From: Ambrosia x helenae
Taxonomy: Eukaryota > Streptophyta > Magnoliopsida > Asterales > Asteraceae
NCBI GenBank assembly: GCA_030844895.1
Contig: CM061234.1
Coordinates: forward strand, 15,311,573-15,375,572
Direction of reading: 5' to 3'
Length of the DNA stretch: 64,000 nt
Part shown: piece by piece, positions 57,454 to 64,000 of the stretch
How the letters are laid out: every line of letters starts with the position of its first letter
Numbering within the stretch: position 1 is the first letter of the stretch
Position numbers and translations under genes: made by a program
The notes under the pieces: generated by a model
The model's database searches: none
Told to the model about the DNA's origin: nothing
Seen by the model: only the letters and a program-made list of their open reading frames with translations

Positions 57454-59002
57454 TTATCTCGCTATTTTCTCCGCATGTGCTTTACAAGGTGTCAGCTGAC
57501 CAGATTTTATGGCATTTTCTATCTCCATCTTTAGGCTATAGCAATTATCCATTAAGTGGCCATAGTTTTCATGATACTCACAGTATTTGGAATTATCAAG
57601 ATTTCGTCTATCACTTCGGAGCTCCCGCAACTTTGGGAACTGGATTTTCTCTGTCTTTAATACTTCGGACGACGTTTTGGATAATGGGGTCCAATCGTAA
57701 TTCTTTCTTTGGTTCCCTTTCTGATCACGGGATCCCCTTGAGCTCAACATGTTTCGTGCATCTTGCGCGGATGAGTACTTTCCTTCTTCTGCTGATCCAG
57801 AGATTCTGGACCAAACAGATTGCTTTCCTTTCCCTTTGTTGTTGGAAGATGGATGATGATTACCACTTTGGTGCGTGTGTTAGTTTCAATGGAAAGAACA
57901 TTCGGAAGACGCATACACTTTTGCGGCTTCAATCACTTCGTCCCAAGCATTGGGTACGCCATCTTTTCCGGTAAGGCACTTCATTAGATCGTCATTTCTT
58001 ACCCCCGTGTATGAGTGCGGCACGGGTAAGTTCTTCTCCGCAACCTAGCTCGAGAGCCTCTTTGTTGTATCTGACGATGTAGTCCTCTAATGACTCATTA
58101 TCATGGTGCGTACACTACAGGATGTGTGCTTTATCTTTCTTATGCTTGCGTAAATGTGAGAAGTGATTTTTGAATTTTCGAATCAGATCATCAAAATCTA
58201 GCAGACTTCCGATGGGCAAGCTTTCATACCAGACTCTGGCTACTCCTATTAATGTTTGCACAAACAGATGACACCAGGCTTGTACATGACAAAGTTTAGA
58301 ACTACATGCGCAGTCAAAAGCATGTAAGTGATTGTCTGGATCATGTAGGCCATCATATTTCCCAATCGTACTTGGGAGCTTGTATTCTTGAGGCGTTGGT
58401 GCCAACGCTATTCGCGTGCAAAATTTTGATCTCTCCGCGAAGGTCTTTGGCCTGTAAGGCTTATAGAGATCATCATCTTTTGGTGTTAGGTTGCTGGCAA
58501 CCGATTTAGAACGTTGCTTTCGGTTGGAATCATGCTATACTTCATCCTCAGATTCATAGCCATCAGGTTCCTCATCCAGGTTGACGGGGTCCTGACTGCA
58601 AGTATTTCTACCACGGTCTCCACCACGTACCACCTGACGAGGCCCAGTTGGACGACGGCCATTATTGTCTTCTGAGGTGACTCTGAGTCATCCTCCATCG
58701 TGCCGAAACTCAAAGTCTTTTGGATGTTAATTTTGGCTTTTCCATAACCATCTTCTGGTATTCGGCGATTGTTTTTGAACTTTGCTTGGCTAACCACTCA
58801 TCCGGTCTACCGGAGACTGGTTGTCTTGTTTCTTTTTTGCTCCTATTAGTCCCCTCCTGATTGGGTTGAACTGGAATGTCGAAGCCGGTTGTTTTTGAGT
58901 CACGTTCTTCGTAATGGTGTTTGGTGCAATCTCATTGATCTGATCGTCAATTGTTGCATCTACTTCAGTAGTGTTTTTGTTTGCATCTTTCGAGGAAACC
59001 AT
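57454..59002 (-). pseudogene. Gypsy gag of the Tat-like element (broken)
   Basis: It starts at ATG 59002 (MVSSKDANKN). After several frame changes comes a capsid block at 58405-58115 (DPDNHLHAFD, VARVWYESLP, LIRKFKNHFS). A zinc-knuckle variant (CEYHENYGHLMDNC) is at 57454-57750. Only about 140 bases separate this from RT, so protease has been lost. Confidence 0.8.
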
Positions 59003-59195
59003 AGTTGCTAGTCTGAAAGATTATAGAACCGTAAGGTATGGCGCCAATAAAGAAACAAATAGTCTTACCACCGGTTAGGGAGGATAAGATTATTGTGTCT
59101 ATAGGGTTGATCCTTCACTAGCAGCTTCGGATTGAGAGACCTACAAATAAGAGTTGATGTGGGTGTGGAGACGACTACACGAGGTAGTAGTTTAT

Positions 59196-59630
59196 TGTAA
59201 GTCCAGAATCATCTCTGGGGTATCAAACACACCCAATCGAGTGCGGATCCAAGATTGAATGTAAGAACAAAAGAAGAAAATATATCATTAATAACATCGT
59301 GCCGCTGCTTCGATCGCACACGGTTTCAAAGAACCGTTTGGTACGATCGCTAAGAAGATTGCACACGTTCTCTAGGAACGTCTGGTACAATCTCTAGGAA
59401 CCTTGCATACTAGAGAACTCGTCTGGTGCAAGGTTCGCACAGGGGACTACATGGTTATAAAATGAAAGAGATAGGTGCACCTACAAATGAACTAAACATG
59501 ACAATATATAGGAGCCTCTACCCAATTGGCCTACATGGCCTGACCCAAGCCCAAACAAAAACTAAGCCCAATAAATATAAACGTGTTTGATAAAGACAAG
59601 CATAAACCTACTCAATTTCTGGGCCTTACA
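59196..59630 (-). repeat. 3' LTR of the small LTR element
   Basis: It runs from TGTAAGTCCAG to GGGCCTTACA on the plus strand and contains three nested palindromic modules at 59311-59435. Confidence 0.9.
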
Positions 59631-61200
59631 ATATCCCCCTAGGTTTACGCTGTCTTTATCATGGCCCAGTTAAAAGAAAATCTTCAGCTGATGATCTTCA
59701 GTCTTGGGTCTTCTCTTTTCAGTGGTCCAACAATGAATGAGCTCACTCTCTATAAGCCTTCATGTGATCCAAATCCAATCCATTGCCGCCCCTGTTTCAT
59801 TTTCATGAACCCAGTCCATGCCCCAATCACATATAGACTTGATCCCCTAGTATCGTAATCCCTCAAAGATACAAGTGGCCCACCCCTAGACTAAGTGTAT
59901 CGCTAAAATAAGGAGCCCACATGTATAGGCCCACAACTAAGTTGAATCCCATAGAGACAGGCCTAACATTTTATGGATCCAGAAAAATAAGGCAGCCCAC
60001 ATCTTAGGAGTTTTCAGGTCCAGTGATGAACCCGATCCATTTGTGAAGTTGCGGATCAACCCACAAAGACCTATTATGTGTCCGACCAATTCATGCCAAA
60101 CAAATTAAAAGCCCACTTCCAAACTATGTAGTCGGCCCAAACAAACAATCCAACGCCATCTTTCCTTAGCCTCCACGTTTGTTTTTCTTTTTACAAATTT
60201 AACATTAAAACCACTCCATATTCGGGATATTTTTATTAATTGTCAAAGTTCTATCCCTTAATTAACTCCACCATCAGAATTTTGAAATGAATATTCGGTC
60301 AATTCCTTATTCCAAGAAAGATGCATAATATTCAAACTGCTTAATTCCATTCCATAAAAAGGGAGCACAATTATAAGAATAATATTATCTTGTTTAACCA
60401 ACTTTATCACCTTCCTAATTTGTGACCCAGGAGCATTCGGAATATACCAAACCCGCATCATGATTCATATTCGAATTATCTCTATAGACTGATCAAACCT
60501 CTAATAAAATGCAACCAACCTGGAAGAACCAAAATAATTGAAATCCTCAAGAACATTCATGAAACTCATGCAAACATTCAACATCACCCATAACCAGAAT
60601 CAAACGCCAGTCATCTAGAACCCATAAACATCCAGCGTGAGCATTCGAATAACCATTATCAAAATCACAATCCATCATCTTGTTACCGAACGACATCGTC
60701 ATCACAATCACAATATATACGTCCCGTACCATCACAAAAACGGCCACGAGTCTTCAAACGAACACATCAAAGAATGAACATGACTAGCATGAACCGAAAT
60801 CAATATTATCAAACAACCCGGTAACAAATCGTATCCAACCCGAGACTAATCAACAAAAACAAACCCAAAGCCTCCGAAGTAATCATCCAAACGAACATGA
60901 AAGGCGCTCTAACACAATATGAACAAAATATATGAATTACTAATAACCGAAAATAACTTAATACCTTTTTTTAGTCTCGAAATTTGACCATAACAAAATT
61001 GCAAAAGATCTTCAATGATGTATTCATGCTATTCCATTCCATTTGTGAATCTCGACCAGTGCATGCATAGATCCTTAAAAAAACATTCCATCTTCATGCA
61101 ATCCACAACCAACCAATCTGATCCATACATCCCCCAAAAAGATGCTAATTCTTCTTTTTGTTCTTCGAATGATACCGAACCGAGCCTTCCAAAGACTACA

Positions 61201-61215
61201 TAGGCTCTGATACCA
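61201..61215 (-). promoter_or_regulatory. Primer-binding site of the small LTR element
   Basis: The minus strand reads TGGTATCAGAGCCTA two bases from the 5' LTR, again the initiator-Met tRNA type. Confidence 0.88.
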
Positions 61216-61217
61216 AT

Positions 61218-61652
61218 TGTTAGTTCAGAATCCTCTCCGGGGTATCAAACACACCCAATCGAGTGCGGATCCAAGATTGAATGTAAGAACAAAAGAAGAA
61301 AATATAGTATTAATAACATCGTGCCGCTGCTTCGATCGCACACGGTTTCAAAGAACCGTCTGGTACGATCGCTAAGAAGATTGCACACGTTCTCTAGGAA
61401 CGTCTGGTACAATCTCTAGGAACCTTACACACGAGAGAACTCGTCTGGTGCAAGGTTCGCACAGGGGACTACATGGTTACAAAATGAAAGAGATAGGTGC
61501 ACCTACAAATGAACTAAACATGACAATATATAGGAGGCTCTACCCGATTGGCCTACATGGCCTGACCCAAGCCCAAACAAAAACTAAGCCCAATAAATAT
61601 AAACGTGTTTGATAAAGACAATCATAAACCTACTCAATTTCTGGGCCTTACA
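61218..61652 (-). repeat. 5' LTR of the small LTR element
   Basis: It runs from TGTTAGTTCAG to GGGCCTTACA, with the palindromic modules at 61333-61457. Confidence 0.9.
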
Positions 61653-62090
61653 TTTATGACAAAAACGGGGTGAATGGGGATACTATCTTTTAGTGATAGC
61701 TCTCCGGGTTAGCAGAGAGTGTCCTTCCTAAAGGGATGTGATCCCTTATATAAGAGTGGACGTATGCCACCATTACCCAAATCATAACCGAGGTTAGGTT
61801 GTCTCCATCACCCTTGATTATGTTAGTAAGGTGATTAAGGAAAGCTAAATTTATGGAAATTGTGGTACGGTCTACTGCCTTTAATGCTTGGTCAACGTAG
61901 TCATCACCTTGATTCATGCATGGTGGTTGACCATGCATGTCGTTCGCCTTTGACCATGACGTGGAGGTTGACCAGGCGTAAATTACTCTGCTGGTTCCTT
62001 GCACGTGGGTTTCTTCCGCATGGTAGTGCTTTCCGGGTTTGGGTACGCGGGTTAGCCGGTTTAGTACCCAATCCCATCAATGTCTAGACA
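61653..62090 (-). repeat. 5' LTR of the Tat-like element, outer part
   Basis: The minus-strand TATA (CTTATATAAGGG, plus 61744-61755) is followed by a leader that is broken at 61657, the target site of the nested element. The frame of about 104 codons that crosses this LTR has no protein-like features. Confidence 0.6.
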
Positions 62091-62378
62091 AGTCACTAAT
62101 CATGTTCAAACTTGGAATTCTATTCGCATCAAGAGCAAAATAGGTTAAAACCACTCCCTTCCCAAAAAAAAAAAGTCACACCTTCAAGACTACCGCCTCA
62201 ATCACGCCCTGCAATGGTTGTTTCTAGCTGTTCTTCATCCAATTATACATCTTCTTTTTAATATACATTTTCATTCTTATTCAGACGATTAAAATTGTTG
62301 TTTTTTCATATTATAGTACATTAATTTTTGTGTTACATCACATCACATATTTAATCACATCAAATTAGATTTATCTAT
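62091..62378. other. Non-coding stretch, possibly body of a truncated Helitron
   Basis: No gene or repeat boundary is visible, except that it leads into a Helitron-type 3' terminus. Confidence 0.4.
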
Positions 62379-62406
62379 CCCGGAAAGCTTCCGGGATATA
62401 ATCTAG
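62379..62406 (+). mobile_element. Helitron-type 3' terminus
   Basis: A hairpin with arms CCCGGAA and TTCCGGG (62379-62395) is followed by ATATAAT and CTAG (62403-62406), then T. This is the standard Helitron 3' end. No matching TC start was found upstream. Confidence 0.6.
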
Positions 62407-62600
62407 TTACTATATACGAAGGTAATATAAATAACGTATTATACCATATAAAAAAGCTAGTGGTCGGAATCTATAGTGTCGCTAACAGTATTAGTTATAT
62501 ATTTGGTTTTCTCTTCTTGTGAACTCCGTTGATTTGCTTTGTTGGCTAAGTGTTAGGTTATTTAACTTTCAAGTGTGGCTTTGATCCCCATTGCTTCCTG

Positions 62601-63217
62601 TAGCGATGGTGATGGGTCGGGTTTAAGTAATCCCAATCTCATACCTGATTAGGTATGCGTGTCCTAAACTTGTTGCAAAACCCCTCGGGTTTGTATCATG
62701 TAACTACCCATCAGGTATCAAGTATACCCACAGTTTCGGGTAAACCCATTAATTTTTAAAACTTACCCATTGGGTATAGTTAACCAAAAACCCATCAGGT
62801 ATCTATTGGGTTATTACTAACCAATTACATTTAGCATTATTAAATATACATGTAAATGATTACCATGTATAAATATAAAATATTTGAATCATATAAAAAC
62901 ACTCAAAGACATAGATAACAAATATTATACACTGATTTTTGGTAATTTTAAGCACAAGATGACAATCTAGATGGACAATTAAATATATTATGCATACATA
63001 TTTAATATTTAAAAAGATATATAAGAAATTATATTGGGTATCTAATCGGGTAAACGGGTACACTTTATCGGGTAATCAGGTCGGGTAAACGAGTATATCT
63101 TCAAATCCAAACCCGTCCCAAACCCGCGAAAAAAAATAAAAACTAATTACAAACTCAGTCCCTAATATGTCGGGTTTTGAATTTACCCATCGGGTTCTTG
63201 TTTGATTGCCATCCCTA
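62601..63217. mobile_element. Non-autonomous hAT element
   Basis: The ends TAGCGATGG and CCATCCCTA are inverted. An exact 8-bp duplication GCTTCCTG lies at 62593-62600 and 63218-63225. Inside are many GGGTA and TACCC motifs in both orientations, which resemble hAT subterminal transposase sites. It has no transposase ORF. Confidence 0.9.
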
Positions 63218-63254
63218 GCTTCCTGTTGAAAAGATTTTTTTTTAATTTTAACTA

Positions 63255-63709
63255 GGGTAATTGAATTTTAATAATTCAAACTTTGCCTCGTTGGCGGCTA
63301 ATAATATGTGCTTAAGAAATTCCCACAGCAGTCCCAAGTTTCAACGTAGTGGCCAACAATGAACTTTTGTTAACTGAGAACTAACTCAGTTGGTGGATGC
63401 TGACATGGCATGCTCGCGCTGACATGGATGATGGCGCGGCATGTCAACGCTGATATGGATGATGATGATGATGTGGACATTGACATGGCACGTTGACGCT
63501 GACTTGGCTTGTTGATACTAACATGGACGCTGACGTGGGCGTTGACATGGCATGGCATGTTAGCGTCCACTAACTTGGTTAGTTTTTAGTTAACAAAAAT
63601 TTAGTTTCGGCTAATACTTTGAATGTTAGGATTGTTGTGGGGAATTTCTTAAGTACAGATTATTATCGGCAAACGAGGAAAAATTTGAATTATTAAAATC
63701 CAATTCCCC
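63255..63709. mobile_element. Mutator-like MITE with ~150-base inverted repeats
   Basis: The left arm from GGGTAATTGAATTTTAATAA matches the reverse complement of the right arm, GGGGAATTGGATTTTAATAA. Both arms continue through CTTAAGAAATTCCC to TTTTGTTAACT and GTTGGTGG/GTTAGTGG. The exact 9-bp duplication TTTTAACTA lies at 63246-63254 and 63710-63718. The centre (about 63400-63560) is built from GCTGACATGG-like repeats. No ORF is present. Confidence 0.92.
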
Positions 63710-63718
63710 TTTTAACTA

Positions 63719-64000
63719 CTCTTTGCACACGCCTCTAAACTCCTGCATATGCTCAACTTTGATACCTTCTCTAAAACCCTTTTATTTTGGATACAAAATA
63801 TATTTAGTAAACTATAATAGAATATCATGGTGTCGGTTTTCGAGAATACGACGACTTTTCAACAACTTTCAAGTAAATATATATTAGTAAAAAACCGCGC
63901 AGATCTTTCTTTAAAAGCATCCATAGCGTTAAATTTAAACACGCGTAGATCATTCTTTGAAAACATCCAAAGCGTCCATGAGCATCGAGAAGGACATCGA
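63719..64000. other. Non-coding stretch at the window edge
   Basis: I see no supported feature here. Confidence 0.4.

Larger units (their letters stand above)
59196..61652 (-). mobile_element. Small non-coding LTR element (LARD/TRIM-like)
   Basis: LTRs of 435 bases lie at 59196-59630 and 61218-61652, and the duplication TTTAT is at 59191-59195 and 61653-61657. The minus-strand orientation is given by the primer-binding site next to the right LTR and a purine tract (TAGGGGGATAT) next to the left. The 1.59 kb inside has no gag or pol sequence and only short chance frames. The LTRs differ by about 14 bases by eye. It is inserted in the 5' LTR of the Tat-like element. Confidence 0.92.
54395..62090 (-). 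mobile_element. Tat-like gypsy element, 3'-truncated, with a nested LTR element
   Basis: The minus-strand order is 5' LTR (about 62090-61653 and 59195-59049), gag, RT-RNase H, second RNase H and integrase, then an abrupt end at 54395. The LTR start is placed at TGTCTAGACATTGATG (from 62090 on the minus strand), and a TATA box lies at 61745-61754. A possible primer-binding site TGGCGCCATACC is at 59046-59035. The exact LTR end is uncertain because no clean CA was found. Confidence 0.78.

Noticed and set aside
59631..61217. Captured host gene inside the small LTR element
   Set aside because: Only short frames without motifs or consistent splice patterns are present on either strand.
61690..62004. 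Frame of 104 codons in the Tat-like LTR
   Set aside because: It crosses the LTR promoter and TATA box and shows no domain, so it is chance coding.
1..64000. Integrated pararetrovirus
   Set aside because: All RT segments have LTR, integrase or gag context of copia or gypsy type. No movement-protein or coat-protein-RT arrangement of that kind was seen.

Overview
This is a plant nuclear window made almost entirely of nested transposable elements. It is AT-rich. The only convincing host gene is a small two-exon gene for a secreted defensin-like cysteine-rich peptide (12057-12440). From memory, the retroelement proteins, above all the long extra ORF behind a copia pol and the gag-only gypsy elements, look most like repeats of Asteraceae genomes such as Tanacetum, Artemisia or Lactuca. 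That assignment is an inference; eudicot is safer.

Layout from left to right. A long-TIR Mutator-like element (386-1411) abuts a complete but decayed copia/Sirevirus-like element on the minus strand (1423-10657, TSD AATTC). That element has gag and pol remnants and a ~3.4 kb extra ORF region behind RNase H. The defensin-like gene follows in a small non-TE island. Next is a copia pol fragment on the minus strand (12.5-14.06 kb and 21.76-21.89 kb). It is split by a young gypsy element that has gag but no pol (TR-GAG-1, 14058-21750, TSD AATGC). Then come an LTR fragment, a Helitron with both termini (22952-24338), a small TIR element, a hAT element (26650-27242, TSD CCGGTTGG) sitting in a tandem duplication, a 3.1 kb gypsy LTR (27946-31056), a broken Helitron PIF1-like helicase (32.1-33.2 kb), and a 6 kb AT-rich tail of tandem repeats.

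From 39070 to 54394 there is one plus-strand chromovirus-like gypsy element. Its 5' LTR was entered by a second gag-only element (TR-GAG-2, 39761-47769, TSD CTAAC). Its protease active site was split by a solo LTR of the same family (50532-53247, TSD ATTCT). At about 54395 it is fused to a minus-strand Tat-like gypsy element (to about 62090), which holds a small non-coding LTR element (59196-61652, TSD TTTAT). The right end has a Helitron-type 3' terminus (62379-62406), a hAT element (62601-63217, TSD GCTTCCTG) and a second Mutator-like element (63255-63709, 9-bp TSD TTTTAACTA).

The most interesting signals are in the gag-only family. Its LTRs can carry a tRNA-like A-box/B-box/T-run unit that could be read by RNA polymerase III. 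The RNA just 3' of the primer-binding site forms a stem whose bases co-vary between elements. By eye, the LTR pairs of the two gag-only elements differ at only about 6 and about 13 places over 2.7 and 2.2 kb, so these elements moved recently although no pol gene is present in either. All boundaries, TSDs and motifs were read by eye from the sequence. Family and lineage names rest on motif recognition without a database search.
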